This document shows, piece by piece, positions 52,263 to 60,738 of a DNA stretch of 64,000 nt. The notes under the pieces were generated by a model that was given only the letters and a program-made list of their open reading frames with translations, did no database searches and was not told where the DNA came from. The stretch comes from Cellulosimicrobium terreum. Its GTDB lineage: Bacteria > Actinomycetota > Actinomycetes > Actinomycetales > Cellulomonadaceae. The DNA lies in the NCBI GenBank assembly GCA_014803435.1, contig JACYFD010000002.1:248001-312000 (forward strand). The letters are read 5' to 3'. Position numbers and translations under genes: made by a program. The first letter of the stretch is position 1. The number at the start of each line of letters is the position of its first letter.

Positions 52263-52727
52263 TCACGCCCAGGTCAGCAGCTCCTCGCCGCGGGCCGCCC
52301 AGGCGCCGGTCTCGGCGAGCGCGGTCACGGCGTCGGGCGCGGCCTCGAGCGCGACGACGGGGCACACCGCGGACCGGCCGCCCGCGCGCACTGCCGCCGG
52401 GTCCCACGACACGAGGACGGTGCCGCGCTCGACGTGGTCGCCCTGCGCGACGTGCGTCGTGAACCCCTCGCCGCCGAGCTTGACCGTGTCGATGCCGAGG
52501 TGCACCAGCACCGCGCGGCCGTCGTCGTGCTGCACGACGAACGCGTGCGGGTGCAGCTTGACCACGGTCCCGGTGATCGGCGCGACGGCCTCGCCGCCCA
52601 GCGCGTCGTCGGGCTCGACGGCGAGCCCCGGGCCGACGAGACCGGCGGAGAACACCGGGTCGTCGACGTCCTCGACCCCCACGACCGTGCCGGTCACGGG
52701 GACGAGCACGGTGAGCGGGGCCGCCAT
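52263..52727 (-). CDS. crr: PTS glucose-family EIIA protein
   Basis: This 154-residue EIIA has the phosphorylated histidine H76 in VHLGID and the assisting H61 in HPHAF, equivalent to E. coli H90 and H75. It relays phosphate from HPr to EIIB. The start ATG 52727 overlaps the upstream EIIB stop by one base. It is the last gene of the dasR-EIIB-EIIB-EIIA operon. Confidence 0.93.
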   Translation of the reverse strand: MAAPLTVLVPVTGTVVGVEDVDDPVFSAGLVGPGLAVEPDDALGGEAVAPITGTVVKLHPHAFVVQHDDGRAVLVHLGIDTVKLGGEGFTTHVAQGDHVERGTVLVSWDPAAVRAGGRSAVCPVVALEAAPDAVTALAETGAWAARGEELLTWA

Positions 52728-52957
52728 CAGCGCAGGTCCTCGATGTCGGTGGCGATGTTGTCCGCGTCGGGGCCGACGATGACCTGGATCGCGGCGCCCG
52801 AGCGGACGACGGCGATCGCGCCCGCGGCGGTGAGGGTCGCGTCGTCGACGAGCGACGGGTCCTCGACCTCGACGCGCAGGCGCGTGATGCACGCCTCGAG
52901 GTCGAGGACGTTGCCGTCGCCGCCGAGTCCGCGGAGGATCTGCTCTGCCTTGCTCAC
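52727..52957 (-). CDS. PTS EIIB, glucose/GlcNAc type (second copy)
   Basis: This 76-residue EIIB domain protein has phospho-cysteine C23 in the CITRLR motif and a VIVGPDADNIATDI end. It is one of two separate EIIB genes beside a single EIIC. The start is ATG 52957, 52 bp after the other EIIB gene. Confidence 0.92.
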   Translation of the reverse strand: MSKAEQILRGLGGDGNVLDLEACITRLRVEVEDPSLVDDATLTAAGAIAVVRSGAAIQVIVGPDADNIATDIEDLR

Positions 52958-53009
52958 GGGATGCTCCTCGTGGTGGTGGGTGCTCGTGGAGATGGATGGG
53001 TGGTGCGGG

Positions 53010-53255
53010 CTACATCAGGTCGGCGAGGTCGGACGCGATCGTGTCCACCTGCGGTCCGACCACGACCTGCACGACGCGGCCGTTGACCATGACGCCGAAG
53101 GCCCCGGCGCGGCGCAGGGCGGCCGCGTCGACGAGCGAGGGGTCCTTGACGAGAGATCGCAGCCGGGTGGTGCACGGGTCGATCTCGTCGATGTTCTCCA
53201 CGCCGCCGAGGCCGGCGAGGATCGCGGCGGCGCGCTCGGCGTCCGTCGATGTCAT
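53010..53255 (-). CDS. nagF: PTS EIIB, glucose/GlcNAc type (first copy, NagF-like)
   Basis: This 81-residue EIIB has phospho-cysteine C28 in the CTTRLR motif. The start ATG 53255 overlaps the dasR stop (ATGA). In Streptomyces the GlcNAc EIIB is NagF. Which of the two copies here serves the EIIC cannot be told. Confidence 0.9.
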   Translation of the reverse strand: MTSTDAERAAAILAGLGGVENIDEIDPCTTRLRSLVKDPSLVDAAALRRAGAFGVMVNGRVVQVVVGPQVDTIASDLADLM

Positions 53256-54115
53256 CGGTCCTTCCCTTCAGTCGACCGTGTCGTCACGGGCTGGTACGCG
53301 GTGGACGTGCTGGTGCCGGCCGGTGCGGTGGCGGCGTCGACGGGGACGTCGTCGGCCGGCGGGGGTTCGGCGCGGGAGCGCGGGACGAGCGTGGGCCGGG
53401 CCTCGCGCAGCGGCACGAACACGCTGTAGCGGTCGCCGCGGTACGCGGACCGGGAGTACATGAGCGGGCCCTCGTCGGAGAACGTGCGGCGCACGGTGCG
53501 CATGACGGCTCGCGAGCCGCGCATCTCGAGCAGCTTCTGCTCCTGGGTCGTAGCGTCCGACGCGGTGATGGTGTCCTCGCCCCACGTCGGTGCGAGGCCG
53601 CGTCGGCGCAGCTCGCCGTACAGGCTCTCCGGGACGCCGTCGTCCAGCAGGTCGGGTGCGAGGTCGAGCGGGATCCACGCCTCCTCGACGCTCATGGGTC
53701 GGCCGTCGGCGGAGCGGAGCCGGACCACGTGGTGCATCGCGGACCCGTCGTCGCGGTCCAGCGCCTCGGCGACGGACGACGGCGCAGGCGCGACCTCGGT
53801 CTCCAGGACCTCGCTGCCCGGCTCCATCCCGCGGCGCCGAGCCTCCTCGCCGAACGTGGTGAGGCGCATCTCGAAGTCGGTGCGGGGCGGTGCGACGAAC
53901 GTCCCGCGACCCTGCGAGCGCTCGAGCACGCCCTCGTTGACGAGGGCGTCGATCGCCTGCCGGACGGTCATCCGGGAGACGCCGAACTTCTCGGTCAGAG
54001 AGCGCTCGGAGGGGACGGCGTCGCCCACCTCGAGCTCGCCCGCGACGAGGTCGGCCAGGTAGGCGCGCACGGCGAGGTACTTGTGCTCGCCGCCCTGTCC
54101 TCGAGACCTGCCCAT
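53252..54115 (-). CDS. dasR: GntR/HutC-family regulator, DasR
   Basis: This 287-residue GntR regulator has a winged helix (VPSERSLTEKFGVSRMTVRQAIDAL, GRGTFVA) and a UTRA effector domain (VVRLRSADGRPMSVEEAWIPL). Its place within a PTS cluster with three dre-like sites identifies it as DasR, which is released from DNA by glucosamine-6-phosphate. I chose ATG 54115; an in-frame GTG at 54163 would add 16 residues without a ribosome site. The C-terminal 35 residues are Pro/Ala/Thr-rich. Confidence 0.9.
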   Translation of the reverse strand: MGRSRGQGGEHKYLAVRAYLADLVAGELEVGDAVPSERSLTEKFGVSRMTVRQAIDALVNEGVLERSQGRGTFVAPPRTDFEMRLTTFGEEARRRGMEPGSEVLETEVAPAPSSVAEALDRDDGSAMHHVVRLRSADGRPMSVEEAWIPLDLAPDLLDDGVPESLYGELRRRGLAPTWGEDTITASDATTQEQKLLEMRGSRAVMRTVRRTFSDEGPLMYSRSAYRGDRYSVFVPLREARPTLVPRSRAEPPPADDVPVDAATAPAGTSTSTAYQPVTTRSTEGKDR

Positions 54116-54253
54116 CGTCGTGCCACGTCCTCGTCCGGTCGTCGGTTCCTGCTCCTGGTGCACGCCTGCATTCTCGCCGGGGCGGCGCGGGTGCGCCGAC
54201 CCGTCCCGAGGGCTGCCGGTGTGTCCCGGGTCACCCCGGGGGTTGACACATCA

Positions 54254-54269
54254 TGAGGTCTAGACCACT
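54254..54269. promoter_or_regulatory. DasR-responsive element (dre) 1
   Basis: TGAGGTCTAGACCACT matches 14 of 16 bases of the dre consensus AGTGGTCTAGACCACT. It lies six bases after a TTGACA hexamer, so DasR binding would block the promoter. Confidence 0.85.
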
Positions 54270-54278
54270 CTTCCTGCA

Positions 54279-54294
54279 AGTGGTCCAGACAACC
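54279..54294. promoter_or_regulatory. DasR-responsive element (dre) 2
   Basis: AGTGGTCCAGACAACC matches 13 of 16 consensus positions. Its centre is 25 bp from the centre of dre 1. Confidence 0.7.
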
Positions 54295-54436
54295 TGGGCC
54301 TGGCTACCCGGCCGGCGGCTCCTCCACGTCCCGTCGAGCCTCGGGAGCCGGCAACGACGCCCCAACCCGTCACGCCAACGCCGCCGTACGACGCCCCGCT
54401 CGGTCCGCTCGGGCCGCACACCAGGAGGAGTTCCAC

Positions 54437-55957
54437 ATGACCACGGTCGCCGAACCGACCAGGACGAAGAGAGGGATCCCCGGCATGGCGCAGCTCCAGC
54501 GCGTCGGACGCTCCCTCATGCTTCCCATCGCCTCCCTCCCCGCCGCCGCGCTGCTCCTGAGGCTCGGCCAGGCGGACATGCTCGGGGCCGATGGCGTCGC
54601 GGGCACCTGGCCCTGGATGCAGTACGTCGCCGACGTGTTCGCCTCCGCCGGCAACGCCCTGTTCGCCAACCTCGCGCTGCTGTTCGCGGTCGGTGTCGCG
54701 GTCGGGTACGCCAAGAAGGCCGACGGCTCGACGGCGCTCGCCGCCGTCATCGGCTACCTCGTGTTCAAGGGTGTGAGCGACGCGCTGTCGCCCGCCGTCC
54801 TCGGCAAGCCGTCGCCGCTCACAGCGGAGGGCATCCTGGAGACCGCCGACCCCGGTGCGGTGGACGCCGCCCGCGGCGGAGACTTCACGGGCCTCCTCAC
54901 GCACGCCATCACCGTCGGCGGGGACGCCCCGGCACAGGCACTCATCAACTACGGGGTGCTCGGCGGCATCGTCATCGGCCTCACCGCGGCGCTGCTCTTC
55001 CAGAAGTACTACCGGATCAAGCTGCCCACGTACCTCGCGTTCTTCGGCGGCCGCCGCTTCGTCCCGATCGTCACCGCCGGTGCATCCGTCCTCATCGCCG
55101 TGATCGGTGCACTCATCTACCCCGCGTTCAACTCCGGGTTCACCGCCGTCGGCGACTGGGTCACGGGCTCCACGATCTTCGGCGCGTTCGTCTACGGCAC
55201 GCTCAACCGCCTGCTCGTCCCCATCGGCCTGCACCACCTGCTCAACTCGCTGCCGTGGTTCCAGTTCGGTGACTACACCGACGCGAACGGCGACGTGTGG
55301 CACGGCGACATCGCGCGCTTCCTGCACGGCGACCCCACGGCAGGCACGTTCATGACCGGCTTCTTCCCGATCTTCATGTTCGCCCTCCCGGCCGCCGCGC
55401 TCGCGATCGTCCACACGTCGAAGGCGAAGAACCGCAAGACCGTCGCCGGCATCATGGGCTCCGCCGCGCTCGTCGCGTTCGTCACGGGGGTCACCGAGCC
55501 GCTGGAGTTCGCCTTCGTCTACGTCGCCTACCCGCTCTACGCCATCCACGCGGTCCTCACCGGCACGTCGCTCGCCCTGGTCAACGCCCTGGGGATCCGG
55601 GACGGGTTCGGGTTCTCCGCGGGAGCGATCGACTACCTGCTGAACTTCCGCATCGCGGAGATGCCGCTGCTCCTCATCCTGATCGGGCTCGGCTACGCGG
55701 TCGTCTACTACTTCCTCTTCCGGTTCGTCATCACGCGCTGGAACCTGCGGACGCCGGGTCGCGAGGACGACGACCCCGGCTCCGAGGACGCCGCACCCGT
55801 GCCCGTGACGGCGACCGCACCTGCGGCCGGGACCTCCGCCACGGCGTCGGGCGCTGCGCCATCGGGCACCGCGACCCGGACGGAGACGACCCGCACGACC
55901 GACAGCGCGACCGCCGGCGCGGACGACGGCCCGGCCCCGACCGGCGGGACGCCGTGA
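54437..55957 (+). CDS. nagE: PTS EIIC transporter, N-acetylglucosamine type
   Basis: This 506-residue membrane permease of the glucose/GlcNAc EIIC family has about ten helices. Signature segments are LMLPIASLPAAALLLRLG, NYGVLGGIVIGL, GLHHLLNSLPWFQFG and FVTGVTEPLEFAFVYVAYPLYAIHA. The roughly 55-residue C-terminal tail is Ala/Thr/Pro-rich and lacks an EIIB domain, which is supplied by separate genes. The start is ATG 54437 after AGGAGG. DasR context supports GlcNAc as substrate. It overlaps ptsI by GTGA. Confidence 0.9.
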   Translation: MTTVAEPTRTKRGIPGMAQLQRVGRSLMLPIASLPAAALLLRLGQADMLGADGVAGTWPWMQYVADVFASAGNALFANLALLFAVGVAVGYAKKADGSTALAAVIGYLVFKGVSDALSPAVLGKPSPLTAEGILETADPGAVDAARGGDFTGLLTHAITVGGDAPAQALINYGVLGGIVIGLTAALLFQKYYRIKLPTYLAFFGGRRFVPIVTAGASVLIAVIGALIYPAFNSGFTAVGDWVTGSTIFGAFVYGTLNRLLVPIGLHHLLNSLPWFQFGDYTDANGDVWHGDIARFLHGDPTAGTFMTGFFPIFMFALPAAALAIVHTSKAKNRKTVAGIMGSAALVAFVTGVTEPLEFAFVYVAYPLYAIHAVLTGTSLALVNALGIRDGFGFSAGAIDYLLNFRIAEMPLLLILIGLGYAVVYYFLFRFVITRWNLRTPGREDDDPGSEDAAPVPVTATAPAAGTSATASGAAPSGTATRTETTRTTDSATAGADDGPAPTGGTP

Positions 55958-57657
55958 CCCTGGCGGACGCGGCACCCCCGGTCGTCCTCGCGGGTGTGCC
56001 GGTCAGCCCGGGGAAGGGGGCCGGCGTCGTCGTGACGATGCCGGCCTCCGTGCCCGAGCCCGACACCGCACCCCTGCCCGCGGACACGTCCGACGCGGAC
56101 CTCGACCTCGCGGTCACACAGGTCCTCGCCGCGGTCACCGCGGTGCAGGAGGACCTGACGGCCCGCTCCGCGCGGGCCGAGGGGACGGCGGCCGAGGTGC
56201 TCGGCGTCACCGCCGCGATGGCGGCGGACCCGGCCCTGGCCAGGGACGCCGTCGGGCGGGTGCGCGAGCGCCGCACGACGCCGGCCCGTGCGGTGTGGGA
56301 GGCCGGGTCGGACGTCGCGGTCCGGCTCGACGCCCTCGGCGGCCTCATGGCGGAGCGCGCCCGGGACGTGCGGGACGTGCGCGACCGGATCGTCGCGACC
56401 CTCCTCGGGCTGCCGGCGCCGGGCGTGCCCGACCCGGGGCACGCGTTCGTGCTCGTCGCGGACGACCTCGCGCCGGCCGACACCGCCCAGCTCGACCCCG
56501 ACCGGGTGCTCGCCGTCGTCACGAGGGGCGGCGGGCCGACGTCGCACACGGCGATCCTCGCCCGTTCGCTCGGCATCCCCGCGGTCGTCGCGCTGGAGGA
56601 CGCGGGCACGCTGGTCGACGGGGAGACGGTGCTCGTGGACGGCTCGCTCGGCACGGTCGTGCGCGACCCGTCGCCCGACGACGTCGCCGCGGCCGGGTCG
56701 GGGCGGCGCGAGCGCCGCACGTTCGACGGGACCGGTCGCACGGCCGACGGTCGCCGCGTCGAGCTGCTCGCCAACGTCGCGTCCGGGGCGGACGCGCGGG
56801 CGGCGGCCGCTGCCGGGGCGGAGGGGGTCGGGCTGTTCCGCACCGAGTTCTGCTTCCTCGGCCGGACCGTCGAACCGACGATCGACGAGCAGGTCGCGGC
56901 CTACCGTGACGTGCTCGCGGCGTTCTCCGGGCGCAAGGTGGTCGTGCGCACGCTCGACGCCGGGGCGGACAAGCCCCTGCCGTTCGTCACGCCCGACGCC
57001 GAGCCCAACCCGGCACTGGGGATCCGCGGGCTGCGGACCGCCCGGCGCCACCCCGGCGTGCTCGACCGCCAGCTCACCGCGATCGCGCGTGCCGCGGAGG
57101 CGGAGGACGCCGAGGCGTGGGTCATGGCGCCGATGATCGCGACGCCGGACGAGGCGGACGCGTTCGTGGCACTGTGCGCCGAGCACGGGATCGAGCGGTC
57201 CGGCGTGATGATCGAGGTGCCGTCCGCGGCGCTCGGCGCGCGCTGGGCGCTGGCACGCGCGACGTTCGCGAGCATCGGCACCAACGACCTCACGCAGTAC
57301 ACGATGGCGGCCGACCGCGAGGTGTCCGACCTCGCGCGGCTCGCGACGGCGTGGCAGCCGACGGTGCTCGCGCTCGTCGGGGCGGCGTGCTCGGGCGCGG
57401 CGCTCAACGGTCGCCCGATCGGCGTGTGCGGCGAGGCCGCGGCGGACCCGGTGCTCGCGCCGGTCCTCGTGGGGCTGGGCGTGACGTCGTTGTCGATGTC
57501 GCCGGCGGCGCTCGCGGACGTCGCGGCGGTCCTGGCGGCGACCACGTCGACGCAGTGCGAGGAGCTCGCGTTCCTCGCGCTCGCCGAGCCGACGGCGGAC
57601 GCCGCGCGCGCCGTGGTCCGGGCGAACCTGCCGGTCCTGGAGGAGCTGGGCCTGTAG
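55954..57657 (+). CDS. ptsI: PTS enzyme I (phosphoenolpyruvate-protein phosphotransferase)
   Basis: This 567-residue EI has the phosphorylated histidine H198 in GGGPTSHTAILARSLG and PEP-binding motifs GVGLFRTEF, VVRTLDAGADKPLPF and SIGTNDLTQYTMAADR. It transfers phosphate from PEP to HPr. The start GTG 55954 overlaps the EIIC stop. Confidence 0.95.
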   Translation: MTLADAAPPVVLAGVPVSPGKGAGVVVTMPASVPEPDTAPLPADTSDADLDLAVTQVLAAVTAVQEDLTARSARAEGTAAEVLGVTAAMAADPALARDAVGRVRERRTTPARAVWEAGSDVAVRLDALGGLMAERARDVRDVRDRIVATLLGLPAPGVPDPGHAFVLVADDLAPADTAQLDPDRVLAVVTRGGGPTSHTAILARSLGIPAVVALEDAGTLVDGETVLVDGSLGTVVRDPSPDDVAAAGSGRRERRTFDGTGRTADGRRVELLANVASGADARAAAAAGAEGVGLFRTEFCFLGRTVEPTIDEQVAAYRDVLAAFSGRKVVVRTLDAGADKPLPFVTPDAEPNPALGIRGLRTARRHPGVLDRQLTAIARAAEAEDAEAWVMAPMIATPDEADAFVALCAEHGIERSGVMIEVPSAALGARWALARATFASIGTNDLTQYTMAADREVSDLARLATAWQPTVLALVGAACSGAALNGRPIGVCGEAAADPVLAPVLVGLGVTSLSMSPAALADVAAVLAATTSTQCEELAFLALAEPTADAARAVVRANLPVLEELGL

Positions 57658-57687
57658 GCCCGAGCCGGGTCGGACCGGACCGGGACC

Positions 57688-57747
57688 GCCGAACCCCGGG
57701 TCGCGCCCCGTTCAGACCGCTGAACGAGGTGCGACCCGGGGTTCGGC
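57688..57747. repeat. GCCGAACCCC intergenic palindrome, copy 2
   Basis: This 60-bp element has two 28-nt arms with 26 paired positions and a 4-nt loop. It shares the outer GCCGAACCCCGGGT arm with copy 1 and lies between the convergent ptsI and ptsH genes. Confidence 0.9.
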
Positions 57748-57770
57748 GCGGGACGGCCAGGTGGCGACCG

Positions 57771-58049
57771 TCAGGCGACCTCGGTCTGCTCCAGGAACGC
57801 GACGAGAGCGTCGAGCGACGTGGTCGCCGCGTCGTCGTCCGTCGCGGTCGCGAGGACGACCTCGTCGCCGACCCCGATGCCGAGCGTCATGACGCCCAGG
57901 ATGCTCGCGGCCTCGACCGCGTCGCCGGGTTCCCCGCCTGGTCGGCCGATGGTCACGGGCGTCGGCTGGGCGGACGCCTCCTTGACGAAGAGCGCGGCTG
58001 GGCGTGCGTGCAGGCCTTCGGCCAGTGCGACGACGACGGTACGGTCCAT
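57771..58049 (-). CDS. ptsH: PTS phosphocarrier protein HPr
   Basis: This 92-residue HPr has active-site H14 in EGLHARPAA and a serine in the regulatory position (ASILGVMTLGIG). The start is ATG 58049 with GGAGAG upstream. A dre-like site 21 bp upstream places it under DasR, completing the PTS set in this region. Confidence 0.95.
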   Translation of the reverse strand: MDRTVVVALAEGLHARPAALFVKEASAQPTPVTIGRPGGEPGDAVEAASILGVMTLGIGVGDEVVLATATDDDAATTSLDALVAFLEQTEVA

Positions 58050-58069
58050 GGGTTCTCTCCAAGCGGACA

Positions 58070-58085
58070 AGTGGTCTGGACCAGT
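58070..58085. promoter_or_regulatory. DasR-responsive element (dre) 3, ptsH promoter
   Basis: AGTGGTCTGGACCAGT matches 14 of 16 dre consensus positions and lies 21 bp upstream of the ptsH start. Confidence 0.85.
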
Positions 58086-58150
58086 ACATCGTAGGGGTCG
58101 CGGCGCCCGGGCGGAAGCCCTCGCTGGGTGTGGCGTCCGGCTCCCGGGGC

Positions 58151-58156
58151 TAGGGT
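58151..58156 (+). promoter_or_regulatory. -10 element of a probable leaderless transcript (epimerase)
   Basis: TAGGGT is followed after seven bases by ATG 58164, and no ribosome site is present. Confidence 0.55.
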
Positions 58157-58163
58157 GTCCCGC

Positions 58164-59108
58164 ATGTCAGACGCGACGCCGACCCGGCCGCCCTCCGGTC
58201 CCGGAGAGCCCAGGATCCACGTCACGCTCTCCACCGCGAGCGTCTACCCGCGCCGGGCCGCCTACGCGTTCGAGACCGCGGCAGACCTCGGCTACGACGG
58301 CATGGAGGTCATGGTCTGGTCCGACGAGACCAGCCAGGACGCCGCCGCGCTCAACCGGCTCGCGGCCGACCACGACATGCCTATCCGCAGCATCCACGCC
58401 CCGACCCTGCTCGTCAGCCAGCGGGTGTGGGGGCGATCGCCGGGACCCAAGCTCCGCCGCAGCGTCGAGCTCGCGCAGGAGGTCGGGGCCGAGACGGTCG
58501 TCGTGCACCCGCCCTTCCGCTGGCAGTACCGGTACGCCCGAGAGTTCGCCGACCTCGTCGCCGAGCTCGGCGACGGTTCCGGCGTCACGGTGGCCGTCGA
58601 GAACATGTACCCCTGGCGCGGCCGCAAGCGCGAGATGCAGGCGTACCTGCCCGGCTGGGACCCGGCCGACCACGGCTACGAGCACGTGACGCTCGACCTG
58701 TCGCACGCCGCCGTCGCACGCCAGGACGCGCTCGGGCTGCTCGACGTGTTCGACGGCCGCCTCGCGCACGTGCACCTCGCCGACGGGTCGGAGTCGTACA
58801 AGGACGAGCACCTCGTGCCGGGCCGCGGCGACCAGCCGTGCGACAAGGTGCTGACCGAGCTCGTGCGTCGCGGCTGGTCGGGGGACGTCGTCGTCGAGAT
58901 CACGACCCGGCGCGCGCGGACCGCCGCCGAGCGGCGCGAGGACCTCGCCGCGTCGCTGTTCTTCGCGCGCACCTACCTGACGCCCGGCCGGCACCCGGAC
59001 TACGTCCCGCCACCGGGCCACCCGCACCGGCACGCCGACGCGTGGGGCGAGGACGGGGCGGTCGTCGGGGTGGACACGGACGGCGCGGACAGCGCGGGGA
59101 CGGACTGA
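58164..59108 (+). CDS. Sugar phosphate isomerase/epimerase-like TIM-barrel protein
   Basis: This 314-residue protein of the AP-endonuclease-2/xylose isomerase-like superfamily has metal-ligand segments VVVHPPFRW, VAVENMYPW, VTLDLSHAAV and AHVHLADGS, with EIT near the end. It is probably leaderless from ATG 58164. The C-terminal 40 residues are His/Asp/Gly-rich. No pathway partner is adjacent, so the substrate is unknown. Confidence 0.8.
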   Translation: MSDATPTRPPSGPGEPRIHVTLSTASVYPRRAAYAFETAADLGYDGMEVMVWSDETSQDAAALNRLAADHDMPIRSIHAPTLLVSQRVWGRSPGPKLRRSVELAQEVGAETVVVHPPFRWQYRYAREFADLVAELGDGSGVTVAVENMYPWRGRKREMQAYLPGWDPADHGYEHVTLDLSHAAVARQDALGLLDVFDGRLAHVHLADGSESYKDEHLVPGRGDQPCDKVLTELVRRGWSGDVVVEITTRRARTAAERREDLAASLFFARTYLTPGRHPDYVPPPGHPHRHADAWGEDGAVVGVDTDGADSAGTD

Positions 59109-59135
59109 CGCCGGCCTGACGTAGGCTCGGCAACC

Positions 59136-60503
59136 GTGGCCCGAGTCAACGGTCTTCTCGCCGACACGACGCCGCTGCGCATCTCACCGCCGTTCCGCCG
59201 CCTCTGGTGGGGTCTGGGCGTCTCCAACCTCGGCTCGCAGCTCACCGTCGTCGCGGTGGGCCTGCAGGTGTACGCGCTCACCGGCTCGTCGCTCGCGGTC
59301 GGAGTCCTCGGGATCTGCGCGCTCGTGCCGCTCGTCGTGCTCGGGCTCTACGGCGGGGCTCTCGTCGACGCGTACGACCGTCGCAAGGTGGCCCTCGCGG
59401 CGTCGGGCGCGCTGTGGGTCGTGACAGCACTGATCGCGCTCCAGGCGTGGTTCCACGTCGACTCGGTCGAGGTGCTCTACGGGCTCGTCGCGCTGCAGTC
59501 CGCGGCGTTCGCCATCAACAACCCGGCACGTACGGCGATCGTCCCGCGTCTCGTCGAGCCGCGGCTGCTCCCCGCCGCGAACGCGCTCCAGACGCTGTCG
59601 TGGAACGTCGCGCTGACCGTCGGGCCGCTGGGCGGGGCGTTCCTCGTCGCCCTGTGGGGCTACCAGATCGCCTACACGATCGACGCGGTGCTGTTCACCG
59701 CCGCGCTGTGGGCGGTGTGGCGGCTCCCGGACATCCCGCCCGTCCGGTCGGTCCCGTCCGCGCAGGACGCGCCGGACGGGCCGGACGGGCCGGACGTGGT
59801 CGATCCGGGCACCGGTGCCCGACGGCGGCGCCGCGGACGCGTCGTCGGGTGGCGGTCGGTGCTCGACGGGCTTCGGTACCTCGGGACGCAGCCCAACATC
59901 CGCACGACGTTCCTCGCCGACCTCGCCGCGATGGTGCTTGCGTCGCCGCGCGTGCTGCTGCCCGCCGCGGGCGTCGTCTGGCTCGGCGGGGGAGAGGCGA
60001 CGACGGGCGTGCTCGCTGCCGCGTTCGCCGTCGGCGCCGTGCTCGCCAGCGCGTTCTCGGGGGGCCTGACGCGTGTGCGGTGGCAGGGCCGCGTCATCGT
60101 GTGGGCGATCACCGCGTACGGGGTGTCGATCGTGGCGTTCGGGCTGGTGCTGGTCACCGTCGGCGCGACGTCCCCGACGACCGTCCTCGTCGGCGGCGTG
60201 GTCGCGGCGTGCGTCGCGCTCGCGCTCGCGGGTGCGTCCGACGCCGTGAGCTCGGTCTTCCGCCAGACGATCCTGCAGACCGCCGCCCCGGACGACATGC
60301 GCGGACGCCTGCAGGGCGTGTTCATCGTCGTCGTCGCGGGCGGGCCACGGCTCGGCGAGCTCGTGCTGGGCGCGCAGGCCACGTGGGTCGGCGAGGCGTG
60401 GGCCGCGGTGGCGGGCGGGATCGCGTGCGTCGTGGTGCTGTGGCTCGTCGTGCGGGCGCAGCGGAGGTTCTGGCGCTACGACGCCCACCACCCCGAGCCC
60501 TGA
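59136..60503 (+). CDS. MFS transporter (MFS_3/enterobactin-exporter-like)
   Basis: This is a 455-residue, 12-helix exporter-like protein. Typical family segments are LWWGLGVSNLGSQLTVVAVGLQVYALTGSS, YGGALVDAYDRRKVAL and AINNPARTAIVPRLV. A long polar central loop (about residues 205-245) is Asp/Arg-rich. GTG 59136 lies 10 bases after a TAGGCT -10-like box, so the leader is very short. The substrate is unknown. Confidence 0.83.
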   Translation: MARVNGLLADTTPLRISPPFRRLWWGLGVSNLGSQLTVVAVGLQVYALTGSSLAVGVLGICALVPLVVLGLYGGALVDAYDRRKVALAASGALWVVTALIALQAWFHVDSVEVLYGLVALQSAAFAINNPARTAIVPRLVEPRLLPAANALQTLSWNVALTVGPLGGAFLVALWGYQIAYTIDAVLFTAALWAVWRLPDIPPVRSVPSAQDAPDGPDGPDVVDPGTGARRRRRGRVVGWRSVLDGLRYLGTQPNIRTTFLADLAAMVLASPRVLLPAAGVVWLGGGEATTGVLAAAFAVGAVLASAFSGGLTRVRWQGRVIVWAITAYGVSIVAFGLVLVTVGATSPTTVLVGGVVAACVALALAGASDAVSSVFRQTILQTAAPDDMRGRLQGVFIVVVAGGPRLGELVLGAQATWVGEAWAAVAGGIACVVVLWLVVRAQRRFWRYDAHHPEP

Positions 60504-60725
60504 CGCCCGCCTTCCCCAGGGCTCGCGGATGGTCCCGTGTCGGGCGGCGTCGTCGACCAGGTGACCAGTCCTGCGTCGGAGCCCACCCTCACGCGCTCGG
60601 CGACATGCTGGACCTCCCGGTGGGGATCACCACGGTCTGCTTCTTCGGCTATCTGCTGTCCTACCGTGTCGCCATGGGCCCAGTCCTACCGTCGGCCCCT
60701 GAGGTCGGCAGCAGGTGGTCCCGGC

Positions 60726-60731
60726 TAGTCT
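60726..60731 (+). promoter_or_regulatory. -10 element of a probable leaderless transcript (FGE)
   Basis: TAGTCT is followed after seven bases by GTG 60739. The rest of the 235-bp gap before it shows nothing else convincing. Confidence 0.5.
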
Positions 60732-60738
60732 CGGCTGG

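Larger units (their letters stand above)
54116..54436. other. Divergent control region between dasR and the EIIC gene
   Basis: This 321-bp gap holds a TTGACA -35-like hexamer at 54243-54248, two dre-like sites (54254-54269 and 54279-54294) and the AGGAGG ribosome site of the EIIC gene just before 54437. No gene is seen. Confidence 0.7.
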
